Positions 34,419 to 46,548 of a stretch of DNA of 64,000 nt are shown piece after piece. Numbering within the stretch: the first letter of the stretch is position 1; each line of letters starts with the position of its first letter. Where the stretch lies: the NCBI GenBank assembly GCA_033439685.1, contig JAUEDM010000002.1, positions 4,588,001-4,652,000 of the forward strand, given 5' to 3'. Position numbers and translations under genes: made by a program. A model generated the notes under the pieces. It saw only the letters and a program-made list of their open reading frames with translations, did not search any database and was not told where the DNA came from. This DNA comes from Apodospora peruviana (Eukaryota > Ascomycota > Sordariomycetes > Sordariales > Lasiosphaeriaceae).

Positions 34419-37400
34419 ATCTTCAACAAAACCCACACCTAGACAAGAGAGAACCACACACGACGACCACCTCGGAGGTGTGGGCGGCGAGGGAGTGGAG
34501 TCGAGGAACACACAGCCCTACGAAGGGAGACAAGCAAAACAAGACAAGCCAAGAAACAAGACAAGACTGTTTGGAAACCGATGTGCCTCTCGACAACCCT
34601 TCCCACGCACGCAGGGTTACAGCACTACTCCGTCACGTTGCTCTGGGCAAACAAACGAAGGTGTGGATAAGTTGGAGGAGTCCGAGAGAGTGGTGAGGGA
34701 CGAAGTGACACGAGTAAGGAAGGGGGGAGAATAAGCTTCGACGGTGGGTTCCTTGGGAGAGAACCGCTATCCACCTTAGACAACCTTTCAAAACTGGGAC
34801 TGATGAGAGGCCTGGCCACGAAGGAAATGGAAACATGAGAGGTGAACAGGACCCATCGTCCACCAACACCACTTTACCGCCGTACGGCTCCGCACGTCCT
34901 CGACTCCTGGTGCCAAGCTCTCGGGTCTGGTCTGACAGCGTGAGGCTCAGGATCCTGATAGCAACACTACCTACACGCAGCCTAGCTCAGTCCCGGTTCC
35001 GGTCTGGTCGGCGACCATCTCGTCTTTTCCCCTGCACACATCATCAGCACGCCTTCTTGGCACGTTTGTGGTAGTGGTCCGAGAGACTGGACTATAGGCT
35101 GGGCAGCGCAACGAGCCAGGCAGGATCCGGGTTGTCGTTCGTCTTGTGGTACACACACCCACCACGAACGGCACGTACCGTACCGCACCGTCGCGGCGCG
35201 CGTATGGACAAGTCATGGAGGTTTTAGTTTGTGCTGTCTCGGACATCGAGAGTGACTGTGCCCTTTCTCTGGATCCGATGCTCCCCATCCAGCACCACGA
35301 CAAAAGAACAGTACGTTTTCCTTTTCCATCTGATTCTAACAAAATGTACACTGTCGATTAGGTGATGGGTGTCACCCGCTCTATCTTACCTTACACATAT
35401 TACTGAACTTCTCCTCCCCGTACCGGTCAGAACAGTTGGTCAGCATCAGGGGGATCAGACGCACGCTTGTCTAAGACACTAGTCTAGTCTAGCACGACCC
35501 TTTGGTCCGTATGGATACCATAATGGAGCGTCGTGCTTCGTACCAGTATAGAAAAGCCCGGGAGCCTCGTATCTTGTGTAGGGTTAACCCGTACTCCATA
35601 CCGCCCCCCACAAACGGCCCTGCCGATCCTCAACCATTCTTTTGAACAAACAATGCGGGCGGTTGGATCAGCCTTGGCTGCAGGCTCGGCGGGCAGGTTG
35701 GCACGGCTGGCACAGGGTTGTATAAGCGAAGACCCTCGGAAAGGGATGTAAGGAGTTTTGTCATGGTTCTTGGCTCGATCTGAACTCCACCTGCTTGGGT
35801 AACATCACCAATGCGGAAATCTCAGCTCTCTCCCGCTCTGACTGGATGCCTCTCTCTGGTCTTTCCGAAGTGGCAGCAGCAATAGAAGCAGCCACCACCA
35901 TGCTGTGAAACTGAACGGACTGCAATGTTTATTACTTGTTGGGCACGCACGCATCCTCTCTGCTTGGGTATTTTATCAGGTAAAGTAAATTTCTCTTGTC
36001 ATATTCTTGGCTTGGCTTGGCTTGCATGGAGCTTGACGACGACGAACCAAACAGATGATCCATGGTCTTATCATAATCTTTTGACCACTGCATGTTTGGC
36101 TTCAGCTACGGTATGGTATGTATGCGAGTCGTAGCTTTGGCTGCTTTTGCTGTTGCTTTCGAGGTGGCTCTCACGTCAGCCAGTCATATCATGCCGTGGT
36201 TGTAAACTTGATATGTGGACACAGCAGGCTGTCACACTGCATCTTCTGTCTCCTGCGAGATTGTCAGCTCATATAGAGGGGGATAAAAGAGTTTCACCGC
36301 AGCATGTTATCGCCAATTCTATCATGTATTGCTTTGCGGCGTGCGTGCGGTTCAGCCCGATGTCGCCCACACAGCACTGCAGGCAAAGAGGTGCAGACCT
36401 TGTCTCCGACTAACATCTTGGCGGGTCCGACCAACGCATTGCCCAGAGACTAGAGTTTTTTTGAGTTTTTTTCAGCTGCTGCCAAGGTCGTTCTATTTGA
36501 GCGTATTCGGGAACTATATCAGGGTTCGTTTGTTGTCTCTCCCTCAGACATTACCGAGTATATTTCGTATGTATGATGACGATGCGAAGCAAGCCACGGG
36601 GCGCTTTGATCTCAGACAGGGGCTGTCTTTTTAGTTTTCTGGGCTGTTCTGTTTCAGCCTTCGCCGTCGCCACTCAAACCCGCCGCCGCTGCAATTGGAT
36701 CATCCGGATTATTGGATAAATCACCCATGAAAAACGCCGCCGGCGGAAAGGGCTTAAGCCAGCCGGATGAGTGCCGCCTTGGCCCAGAAAGGAGATAACG
36801 TTCAATAGTCCATTGGACCCTGCATGATTAGTAAAGAAAGCTGCGGTTTGAGATCAACAACATACGGTCGCTGTTTTGTCCAAAAAATTGTGAGTATCGT
36901 CAATTCAGAGAGAAATACCAGGAACCGGAAACTACGCCGATGATCAGGGACCATATAAGTGATAATCACATGGCACCCCTGCTATTACGTGTGTATCACC
37001 AACCATCGGGTCAGTCTTCTTTCCGGCAGTTACACGACGGCGGGCTATCGCTATCGCGTGCTTCTTTTGGCAATCCCTTTGCCGTGACCTATCAGCCTGT
37101 CAACAAACACGCCCAAGACTCAGACTATGGCATGAGGCGTTTGCTCCCTTTCCCGTCTGTTCGGGAATCGGGACACGGTCAAGGCTTTGTTCTGTTTGTG
37201 TAGCCGTCCGAGATCCGATCTCACTAGGAATTCCAACCCGATTGAGAGAAGAAAGAAAGAAACGAAAGAGTGACGGAACAGTAAAATATGATGGCGATAA
37301 TATGATAACGACCCGACGATCTGACCACGAACTGCTTGTGGCTGGCTGGCTGACCACTGCATCATGGTGTGAAATGGCAAGATTACGTGTTCTGTAAATC

Positions 37401-38252
37401 CTCAGCTGAGGGACGGTTGATTGAGCCGCACTCACGCACCAACGGTGCTTAAAGGTGGTACTATCGACGCAAAGTTGATTGAAGGAGAAGCTGTTTTTCT
37501 CATTATCGCTTCTCAGTTCAGTCCCTGTGCGACTGTCTTGAGAAATTAATCCGTACCTATCAAGTAATTATAGCGAGCGCTTCTGTGCGACTTCTATTTC
37601 GACCCGTATACTGTACCACCAGAGATGGTGGGTGGGTGTATATGAGCTTCCTAATCACGATATCACCGCCGGAAAATGGTATCATTATCATCGTGGTGCA
37701 GGACAGGATCATACCTACCTTAGATAGACCCCCATCTCCGATCCGTTGAACAGACAACCATTCAAGATGGAGACCCCGATAATGCAAGAACGATCCTAAA
37801 TGCTCAGCTGAGCTTGATGAGCTGATAAAGGTACCCGCACTACATATCGGAGTGAACGAAGGGCAATATTTGTTTCCTTGTGTGACCGCGCCTTCTTCAT
37901 TATTGGCACACCACCTCTTTAGGGAGGGACTGGGAGCCGAAGCTCCGTATCTTATCAATCATCAGTTATCAAGCTAGCAGAGAATGCGGTTCGGTCGAGT
38001 CAAGTCAACTCCCCAGGCCACCTGGTGACGGTATCATGAGAATAAGATCATCCCTAGCCAGGATTTGAATGAGTGAGGGCGTTCCCAGACGATATTCCAT
38101 CTCAGACAGACCTGTTCTCTTCCACAGAAGCTCCAGTGTAGAGACAGAAGACTGGGCTTGGATGACACATCTAAATATCTACCTCCAGCTCTTCTTGGGA
38201 ACGTTTCACCAGACTAACAAGCGGCGGCCGCCATCGGTACCTTCTCCTCGTC
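34419..38252. other. 3.8-kb intergenic region upstream of the GT2 gene
   Basis: No gene supported; ORFs such as 37560-37958 (minus) and 35146-35361 (plus) lack domains. The region lies between the start of the GT2 gene and the stop of the PUS4 gene and probably holds a long promoter and 5' UTR for the glycosyltransferase. A short TTGGC tandem occurs at about 36007-36024. Confidence 0.45.
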
Positions 38253-39814
38253 TTACGCCTCAACCTCTGCCGTCGTTTCAGCTGCGCCTTGACGTGGTTC
38301 GCCCTCCGTAGCTACCACTGTAGCATTAGGCATGGGAGAATCCTTTGCAACACCATCGGCAACAGCTAATTCCGCCTTGGTATCCTCAGCCGTCTCTACC
38401 ACATTCGGCTTTGATGTCCCGACCGTGTTCCACAAATCCAGCATGCTCTTGACCTTGGGGCCCCAGACCTCCTCTCCTTTGGTGATATCCGCATACTCCA
38501 AACAGTTATCGCTTCCTAGCACGAACTGTCCCTGTCGCGAGCGGCACAGCTCCGCCATCATCGCACCACAGCCCAGCTTCTCGCCGAGATCATGACACAG
38601 ACTGCGAACATAGAACCCCGAGGTCACCGTCATCCGGATCCTGGCCGCCGGTGGCCCCTTGCCCTCCCATGGTGGCGGCGTGTTCGGCGCCGGCGGAGGC
38701 GGGATCAAATTCGACCCCTTGCCCACAGGCAGCTGAGGTGGTAAATCTCCCAGCGCACCCGACATCATCGGCTCAGCCTTGGGCTCGCCACCGTTCCGTT
38801 CTGCCGCCTTCATCTCACGCTGCTCCATCTTCCTCCTTTTGCTCGCAGACGGCTGATCCTCCCTGACGAGCCCGTCCACCCTCTCCTCTGCCTCGCGCTT
38901 CTTGCTCTGCCAGTCCGCCAGCGCTTTAGTCTCCTCGTCCTCTTGCTCCGGCTTCGGCTTACTACTACTGCTCTGCTGCTCCCCCTCTGCCGGCGTAGTC
39001 CCGGCACCACCACCACCAGCCTCCTGCTTCTTCGCCACCCGCCAGATCGAATCCACCAGATTCTTCTCCGTCTGCTCCGCCTCGTCCGTCGGCCACCTAT
39101 GATCGTGCGTACCTGGCTCGTACCAGTCCACCAGCTCCATCTCCGTAACCTCGACGTCCCTCGTCTCGATCTCCCGCGGAATCGCTTTCCCCTCCCTCGC
39201 GTACTCGTACAGCGGTTTCCCTTCCATCTTGAGCGCCGAGTACAGCGGAGGCATTTGCTTGAATTTACCCCTGAACTGGCCCAGAACCTTCTCGACCGCC
39301 TCCCTCGTCACCTCGTCGTATTTCCCTTTTTTAATGATCCGGCCTACGCGATCGTAGGTGTCCGTGCTCGCGCCGAAGAGCACAACCGTCTCGTACGTCT
39401 TGGTGCACATCAGGAACTGCTGCAGCGACTTGGTGCCCTTGCCGACCCCCAAAATCAAAACACCTGAGGCGAGCGGGTCCAGCGTGCCGCCGTGCCCGAT
39501 CTTGACCTGCAGCTGCCGCTTCGCCCTGCTCCGCCGTTGCTTCTGGTACTTGGACTCGTGCTCACGGAGAGCCTTTTCCTGCGCCAGGAGCGGCGCGAAC
39601 AGTGCCGATGGGTTGAAGTAGGTCTGGCAGTCGCGGATCACCTGCGCAGAACTTAGGCCGACGGGCTTGTTGATGGCTGCGCATAAACAGTATATTAGCT
39701 GTACCGATTTTTTTGGAGAGACAGAAAGGTAAGGCTGCAAAACGATATACCGAAAACGCCTTCGACAACAGTATCTGTCGCCATCTTTACTAGGTTGGCG
39801 AAAGATTTCTTCAT
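38253..39814 (-). CDS. PUS4: tRNA pseudouridine-55 synthase, TruB/Pus4 family
   Basis: Two exons, 39814-39751 and 39676-38253, with a 74-nt intron; 495 aa. The catalytic motif is GHGGTLDPLASG (about 82-93), with the nucleophilic Asp at about 88, preceded by INKPVGLSS (23-31). Other TruB blocks are KTYETVVLFGASTDTYD and QMPPLYSALKMEGKPLYEYAREG, and RIRMTVTSGFYVRSLCHDLG near the C-terminal end of the core. Pus4 makes Psi55 in the T loop of nuclear and mitochondrial tRNAs. A roughly 110-residue Glu/Lys/Ser-rich insertion (about 230-350) splits the catalytic domain. The first ATG gives MKKSFANLVK before a second ATG at 39784 (MATDTVV); the basic extension could help mitochondrial import, so the two starts may give two locations. 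This is inference. Confidence 0.9.
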
Positions 39815-40335
39815 CTGCGAGCGAAGCCGCAGTTTCCCAATTGATCAATGGAAACCGGCAAAAAAAAAATTCAAATTAAATTTGCGGAAATTGAGAGGAA
39901 AACGTGCAAGCAGCTTTTTTTTTACTCCTGCGCGTCGAATGCAGCAGGGTCGGGTGTGAGCAATCGCGAATGTAGGTTCGATGACAGCGACACTCCCCTC
40001 AAAATTTTGCCAATTCGGTTCAGCGACGGGCGCGCGTCTTATCTGGCCTTATCGTAGGGATGAACCCCAGCTGAGTGACAGGGGTCGGGGTTCCTGAACC
40101 TTGAATTATGGAGACCACATTAGGGGACATGTGGGCCATTAAATCGGGAATTAGCGATCCCCTGTCAACTGAACTTCGCGACAGAACTTCCATTCTTCTT
40201 CCACGTTTGTTCGATTCCCAGCTGACCTGATTTTGCAATTAGACGTCAGACGTCAACTGTTCACTTACGAAGCCTCTACGTTGGCTATTACCTAGTATGG
40301 AAATTTGAGTATCATTTATTGCTACTTGTCGAATA
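39815..40335. other. Intergenic gap between PUS4 and the DUF7708 pseudogene
   Basis: 521 bp. It contains the PUS4 promoter and the 3' flank of the pseudogene; poly-A and poly-T tracts are visible, no gene. Confidence 0.5.
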
Positions 40336-42060
40336 TCACCCTTTCCCAGATGCTACTAACTTCATTATAAATGGCTTCAAATCTTCTGGTCCCCGAGTAC
40401 TTGTTCCAACACGCTGTATTCTACCTCGTGGATTGCGGAATCGTGCCGATGTGCGAGCCAAGCTCGCTCGTGGATTCCGCATCCGACCAGTGGACTCGAA
40501 TGCCGCAGGGACCACCGGGAAACTGTCGAGAATCATCGCGGGTGTCTCGTAGGTTAACACCAATATCTTGACAGTCGTGCTAATGCCTTGTTCTGTCATC
40601 CCGTCCCAGAATTCCTTCATTATAGCAAGGGTACCTTGCGCATCATGATGGACGTCAATAACCAGCACCATTTTCTGCACGTGGCCTAGCACCGCAACCA
40701 AGAGTCTTATCCAGTCTTTCTCTGTCTTGCAGGCCTGAAAGTGGCTGTCATTGAGATTCCAGTTTGGAGTCGCCTTAGCGTGCTGTTTGATAGTCTGTTC
40801 AATAAGTGACCGGAGAATGTCGACAGCCGAGACGACGTCTGATGTTTCTTTTGGGGTGGAAGTGCTGCCCAAGTACCATATAACAGGGAGCCCGGCCACC
40901 TGAAGCAGCTGTACCAGATCGATGGCGAGATCCCGGGACTGCTCCGCGCACAATAAAGAGCCTTGTAGCTGGAGGAGCGCCGACTCGGGGCTTGAAATCC
41001 AGTCGCGCAGCTTTTGTGACGTCCAGACCGGCGGAGGAATGAAGCCCCCGCGGGCCCGGCGTCTATCCCTCATCGTGATGGCAAGCTCGAGAACTTGCTC
41101 TGGGTTGAATGTGTTGCAGGCGAGGAATCTCGAGACCCTTTCAGGAATAAATGGCAGCGACTCCATCACGGAGGGATTCATCCGTATTGTAGTGGCTTCG
41201 GGGCCTGGGCACTTGTGTAAGTTTTCATCCCAGAAATGTGGACGGAAGTTTCCTTACCAAATGCCTGGCTGACACCGCAGGCCTGATCTAACATGTTCCG
41301 AATGTCGCTAATTTGTACGTGAATCTCTCTTGTCTCGGCCTGGTGCGCGACGGCGGACTGCCCACGAAGCCGTCTGAATTGCGCCTCGATGTTGAGCCGA
41401 ATGTCTTGAAACTCAAGCGGCCATGTCTTGATGACGGCGCTGAGGACCATCTTGACCGGGCTCCGCCGCACTCGGTCGTACCATTTCGTGGCCCTGATAC
41501 AGAACTCGACAATCTGTACATAGACGTTGGCCAGTGTGGCCTATATCCTCTAGGTGGGATATAGGCTCTGCGAGACAAACTCGACTTCGGGGAGCACGCT
41601 GCCTATTTCTGTCAAGGCCTGGGCAATTTTGCTGGACAGCTCCTCATGGTTCAGTGTGACTGTGAAGAGAAATCTCATGGCGCCCCAAATAAGGGCTGAA
41701 TACTCGGGATTTGATGACACGAGGGTGTCGATGACCTTTTCGTACTGCATCAATCTTGCTGCCGCAAGCTTCCACCACGAAGTCACCGTTGCTGCGGGTT
41801 TCCATCTCTTGAGTTTCTTGTCTTTGTACATTTTCTGGGTCTCGGCGAGGACGTCCAAAACATCTTGCATGGATGACGTTTTCGACAGCCATGTGTTTGC
41901 TTCACCCCGTGCAAACTCATGTCGGTGGAATTCAAGCGCGTGGCTATATGCCAGTTTCACCACATCCACAGGCAATGCCCTATTTCAGTTAGCGATAACA
42001 CGATTCTCATCACAATTGGGGCAGATGGGTCCCTTACTCCGTATCTTGGCTGCCAGACAT
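40336..42060 (-). pseudogene. DUF7708 STAND-type protein gene with two in-frame stop codons
   Basis: Three exons in one continuous phase: 42060-42038, 41979-41258 and 41204-40336, equal to 538 codons. The N-terminal half matches DUF7708, the domain at the start of many fungal STAND/NLR-like proteins: NPEYSALIWGAMRFLFTV, NHEELSSKIAQAL, and after the break ATLANVYVQIVEFCIRATKW. Between SLYPT and ATLANVY two TAG codons stand three codons apart (41550-41552 and 41541-41543). The family has coding residues at these columns and no gap, so an intron is unlikely. The distal part (exon 3) keeps a decayed NTPase-like region with VLVIDVHHD but no Walker A loop. A CAG to TAG change at either site would fit C-to-T mutation such as RIP. 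The C-terminal tail has a small duplication (RMRNPR, RFRNPR). The gene is therefore probably dead, or expressed only as a short N-terminal fragment. Confidence 0.75.
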
Positions 42061-42967
42061 GTACCACGCGGCGAGGCTGTTATCGACATGGCTCACGCGG
42101 ATAGGTTGAAGTGGGCGGGAAGCCACTGCGACCACCGTGGTGTGGAGCATTGTGGTCATCGTCGACATGTTTGCCGCACCATCCCACGACGAAAGAGATC
42201 AGATTGGGAGAATAGACGAAACTTCAGGATTCACTGCTTCGCTAACAGAAGTCATCAATAAGCCCTGACGGGGAAAGGTGGAGAGGTCTTGTAAAGCTGG
42301 GTTTGTACCTACAGGTAGCTCTGTGAAGTCAGACAGCCAGCCTGGAGGGAGGGGAACTTGCGATGAATTGCCCTGTTTATTTAGTCTGGGATGGGGGCTG
42401 TGTTGGGCAACTCAAGTCATTCTCACCGACTGAGGCAGTCTGCCTTGGGGGCCAAGGAGAGATCAAGAGCAACCTTAATCAGCTGAATAGGTACCTGTAA
42501 GGTAGGTAAGGTAGTTCCGAAACAGTGAAGTTGGCGGTGCCTGAGGTGCCTGGAAAACGTATAGGACTGTACGGAGTAGGTGCTATCCCCGCAGCATGGG
42601 GGACTCGTACTTGCGTTCTCTTCAGGAGGCAGCCCAGAGCCTGATTGGCTAATGCACCGTGCCTTCCGGCCGCAGCATCACGACGACCCTGGACGACCGA
42701 TCTGAACTGTAGGTGGGTGTGATGGCCCCGCCGCTTTAAGACGGCATCCTTTCGGCTCGGGGACTCGGTTCCTTCGAGACAGCCTTATTTTAACAAAATA
42801 CCTAAGGTATCTTACACCTGGTAATGGCTAACGCGATTTCTCATTGAAGACTGTGTCTTTGCGTCCAATTCTATTAGAGACCAGGGGGTTTATTCGAGAC
42901 CCTCTGTTCTCCACGACTTGCGCCAAAGGCTCTCGCACTCTGCTACGTTTCAATCAGTGCTCACAAC
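42061..42967. promoter_or_regulatory. Divergent region between the DUF7708 and AAA+ genes
   Basis: 907 bp between head-to-head genes. It contains AGGTAAGGTAG words (about 42490-42515) and TACGGAGTA at 42570-42578. No separate gene seen. Confidence 0.45.
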
Positions 42968-45900
42968 ATGCCATCACGCCGTCAAAACCCCCGAGGGAAT
43001 GACAGGATGAGCGACCCAGAGGATACCGACAAGGTTCCTGAAATTAGTGTTGATGTTGACACCGACGATGACACCGACGAGACTATTGCACGGCTCAAGG
43101 GTATGCGTGGAACCATTTCGCAGGACCACAGCGAATGGACGGAGGAGGATGAATTCATATCTCTCATGTCAGGAAGAAAAACCGACGACGACGATGGTGG
43201 TTCGGACAAGAAGAAAGAGGGAGATATCAAGGAGATGGATGACGAAGGTGGCCATGATATTCCGCCTCAGGAGGAGGTCGATGTTGACGTTACAAATCAT
43301 GCAACCGCTGAATGTAGGCATTTTACGCCCTTACAAGCCGACGAGATCACTGAACTAAATTTGTGTTCAGCTGATCTGGATCATGCCGGCGAGGGCGAGC
43401 GCGATATCGGTCAATTGACCACACAAATCCAACGAAAGTTGGCCAGCATCCCCGGACTGAGTCTTCCCGAGGACGGTCCCAACTACCAATTGATCGAATA
43501 CCTCAGCAAAACAGTCGCGAGGTTATCCTTTGAGAACGACATGCTCAAGAATGCGCTCCGAAACGCTGAAAAGCCACAATCCGCAAAAGGAGCCGCGGAG
43601 GAGTCGAAAGAGCAAAAGGCTGAAGATCCTGACGAGACAGATGACCCTAGCACTCCAGTATTCAGAGAGTATCACCACGTCAGGTGCGCCAATTCAAAGA
43701 GCAACTACTTCAGAGACGTACCAAGGATGTTCAAGGGAGATCTCAAGTCTGACCACTTGCGAGGCCGGCAAGGCATCGAAAACATATCAACGTATCTCAA
43801 AAAGCGCACACACCTCGCCTTCGCTGTCGTTCACCTATATGATTGCTCGTGCGCTGGTGGTCCTGACTATCATCGTATGGTAGGCTACAAAGATGGAAAG
43901 ATAATCGACAACTCGCCACCAGCCTTTAGTGAAATGAAGCAAGTTGTGCTCAACAAAGCACTTCACAATGCATTCCGTCTCCTGGGGAGGGCTCATCCTA
44001 CGCGCTTCAGAGGATACATGGAGAATTTTCAGGAGCTCCACGAGGAACCCTACCCTCCCTTCTTCGTTCACAACAAAGCATTCCTTGAGGTCGCCGACTC
44101 CAGCAACCTAAGTGACTTTGATTGTCAGAGCGTCAAGCTCCTTTGCAACTGGTTTGAGCAGAACTCACGAAAGAGCTGGGAGGAGGCTGATGAGCTTATG
44201 TCTCGAGGGAGGATCACATTCAAGCATTACGGCATGCTATTTCGTGCCGGCGAGTTGATCATCATTCCAAGACGAGACCAAGGAGGCACGATTTCTGTCT
44301 ACAAGGTTAAGCCTTTCCCATGGCAAGAGTACCCAGAAAAGATGTTCCTCGAATACTGGGAATTCAACGGCGCTTTCTGGAAGTCCAGTGCATGGGTAGA
44401 CTTGAAGAAGCCACACACAGTTTATGGAGACTACATCACTGAGCATGACGGCGAAGTAGATATCACCAAGCTCGGAATCCACCCTCTGCGCTTCGCCAAA
44501 GCTGGCACGTACGAAAAATTAACGGCAAGGGGTGAAAAGTTCTGGCGCTGCAGGAAAAAGAAACTCGTTTGCTACACGGACTCGGACCTGGGAGACGATA
44601 TTGCGAAACCGGTAGGTCTTCCCAGCCGAGAAACATGTCTGTTACCCTCCGCGAGGCTAATGACGATGCTTTGAATTGGTGGCAGACTGAACAACGGTTC
44701 ATGGTCGACTACAGCATGTTCAAGAGGATGCATCCAAAAAAAGAAATGTTCAAACATGCCGCAGATGACTTGGGTATCCATGCGATGCGCAAACAAGAGC
44801 CACCAAGCGACGAGTTTCTTGCCATGCTGCCAGCACAGCTCCACGCCTTTGATTTCACCAGTAAAATATGGAGTGAGAATTCCCCAACCCCAAACAATGC
44901 AATTGTCATGTCAACCCTTTGACTGTGGAACACTACCTAAATTGCCACCACAGGACTCATCAGCGTCGAAAATATTACCGACGTAACGTGGAATAAAGAC
45001 GCCTTCAAACGCCTTGTTGTGCCGGGTGAAACCAAAGAGCTGATCCAGGCGGCGGTGACGGCCCACGGACATCACCTCAGTGCGGCACCAGACATCATCG
45101 CAGACAAGGGTCAGGGCCTTCTCATTTTACTCCATGGAGGACCTGGGACCGGTAAGACGTTGACGGCAGAAAGTATTGCCGAGACACAGGAGCGGCCTCT
45201 GTATAGAGTCACCTGTGGGGATATTGGTGTTGAGCCTTCGGATGTCGAGATGGTAAGCGTCACATCTTCACACGACAGTTTATTGGGTGTATTTTCACTG
45301 ACTGAGGCTAGTATCTCCTAGCGGTCCTCGAAATCGGCAAAGCCTGGGGTTGCGGTGAGTCTCGAATACTTCCGATGGACGAAACTGGCACTAACTAGGA
45401 TGTATCAAAAGTGGTCCTCCTGGACGAGGCAGACGTTTTTCTGGAGGAACGGAACGTGGCAGACCAGAAGCAAAATGCCATTGTCTCGGGTACGCCGCTC
45501 TTTTACTCAGATCTCCCTCTCGCTGCTTGATACGCACCTGTAATACTAGCACAACTAACCACATAACCTCCCGACGCTGAAACCAGTCTTCCTCCGGGCT
45601 CTCGAGGACTATGACGGCATTTTCATTCTGACCACCAACCGCGTCGGCACCTTTGACGAGGCGTTCAAGAGCCGTATTCATTTAGCAATCCGGTACACCC
45701 ATCTCGACGAGGAACAGCGTGTCGAGATTTGGCAGAATTTTATCCACATGCTCGCCAAGACCAAAGAACGTGTCGATATCCATGATTTGGAGCTCAACGT
45801 CAACAAGCTGGCTCAGGTCGAGCTGAACGGACGCCAGATTCGTAATGTGATCACGCTGGCGAGATACCTGGCTAAGTTCCGGAAGCAGATGTTGGTCTAC

Positions 45901-46005
45901 AAGCATGTTCAGGATGCGTTTGCCTCGGTGGTCAAGTTTGATGAGTACCTGCTGCAGCTGAGGGGATCAGATGACCGGTGGGCTACGGAGTCGAAGATTC
46001 GGTAG
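42968..46005 (+). CDS. DUF7025-containing AAA+ ATPase (fungal)
   Basis: Six exons: 42968-44611, 44686-44872, 44954-45252, 45312-45354, 45412-45489 and 45587-46005; every junction keeps phase; 889 aa. The N terminus is acidic and disordered, followed by a helical segment (about 170-205). DUF7025 occupies roughly 370-480 (GRITFKHYGMLFRAGELIII, VYGDYITEHDGEVDI). The AAA+ core has Walker A GGPGTGKT (about 670-677), Walker B VVLLDEADVFLEE (about 724-736), sensor 1 ILTTNR and the arginine-finger stretch EAFKSRIHLAIRY, then a C-terminal helical lid. Proteins of this design are common and variable in number in filamentous fungi; their function is unknown. The 4th intron needs the acceptor CAAAAG at 45410-45411 rather than the nearer CTAG, since only the former restores WGCVVLLDEAD. 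Divergent neighbour: the DUF7708 pseudogene. Confidence 0.88.
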
Positions 46006-46419
46006 GCGTGGAGTGTACATGAGGAAGGACTGGGGATTTTTAATTTATATTCTTTCTTGGGATATGCAGAATCTTTTTTATATACGCAGTTATCTGGGTT
46101 GAAGAAGGGCTGTAGGGATGGAGGACGTGGCATGGTCCTTTGCTGCGTAATGAGGTAGGTAAACATGAAGTTTAAGAAGCGGTGTCAAAGACTGAAAAGA
46201 GACAAAGTCGAAATCATATTAGCTGCTTGAATGTAGATGCTTGACTTTGAATGAAAGTGAATCGTATGGTAAGTAACCCGTGATATTTATTTGACCAAGA
46301 AAAGGGGAGAGGGTTGGCGCAGACTCAGGGGTTGATTGCTCGGTGGCTTATCCCGGCACTGGGGGTTGAGCGTACATGGAGTGGGATAAGCGGACAGGCT
46401 TTCAACGAATTAACAAACT
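46006..46419. other. Intergenic gap before tRNA-Leu
   Basis: 414 bp with the 3' flank of the AAA+ gene; nothing further seen. Confidence 0.5.
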
Positions 46420-46540
46420 GGCTGGGTGGCCGAGCGGTCTAAGGCGGTAGACTCAAGAAAATGCACTTTCTTCCTCGCAGAAATGTGAGGATCGATTTCT
46501 ACTCTCGTAAGAGGCGCGCGTTCGAATCGCGCCCCAGTCA
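46420..46540 (+). tRNA. tRNA-Leu(CAA) with intron
   Basis: The acceptor stem GGCTGGG (46420-46426) pairs with CCCAGTC (46533-46539, one G-U), and the discriminator is A. The A box region is GTGGCCGAGCGGTCTAAGG. The anticodon stem GTAGA (46447-46451) pairs with TCTAC (46498-46502) around CTCAAG; the anticodon CAA is at 46454-46456. A 39-nt intron (46458-46496) follows the base 3' of the anticodon, the canonical place. The long variable arm CTCGTAAGAG and T arm GCGCG-TTCGAAT-CGCGC complete a class II tRNA. A T run (TTCTTTT) directly after 46540 serves as RNA polymerase III terminator. It reads UUG leucine codons. Confidence 0.95.
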
Positions 46541-46548
46541 TTCTTTTG
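46541..46548 (+). terminator. RNA polymerase III T-run terminator
   Basis: TTCTTTT immediately after the tRNA-Leu discriminator base. Confidence 0.75.

Noticed and set aside
37560..37958. 132-codon minus-strand ORF upstream of the GT2 gene
   Set aside because: No domain or splice context; looks like chance.
41530..41600. A short intron removing the two TAG codons of the DUF7708 gene
   Set aside because: Only poor donors (GTCGAG, GTCTCG) and no branch point are present, and conserved family residues would be spliced out.
45395..45411. CTAG at 45398 as acceptor of the fourth AAA+ intron
   Set aside because: It breaks phase before the Walker B strand; the CAAAAG acceptor 12 bases later restores it.
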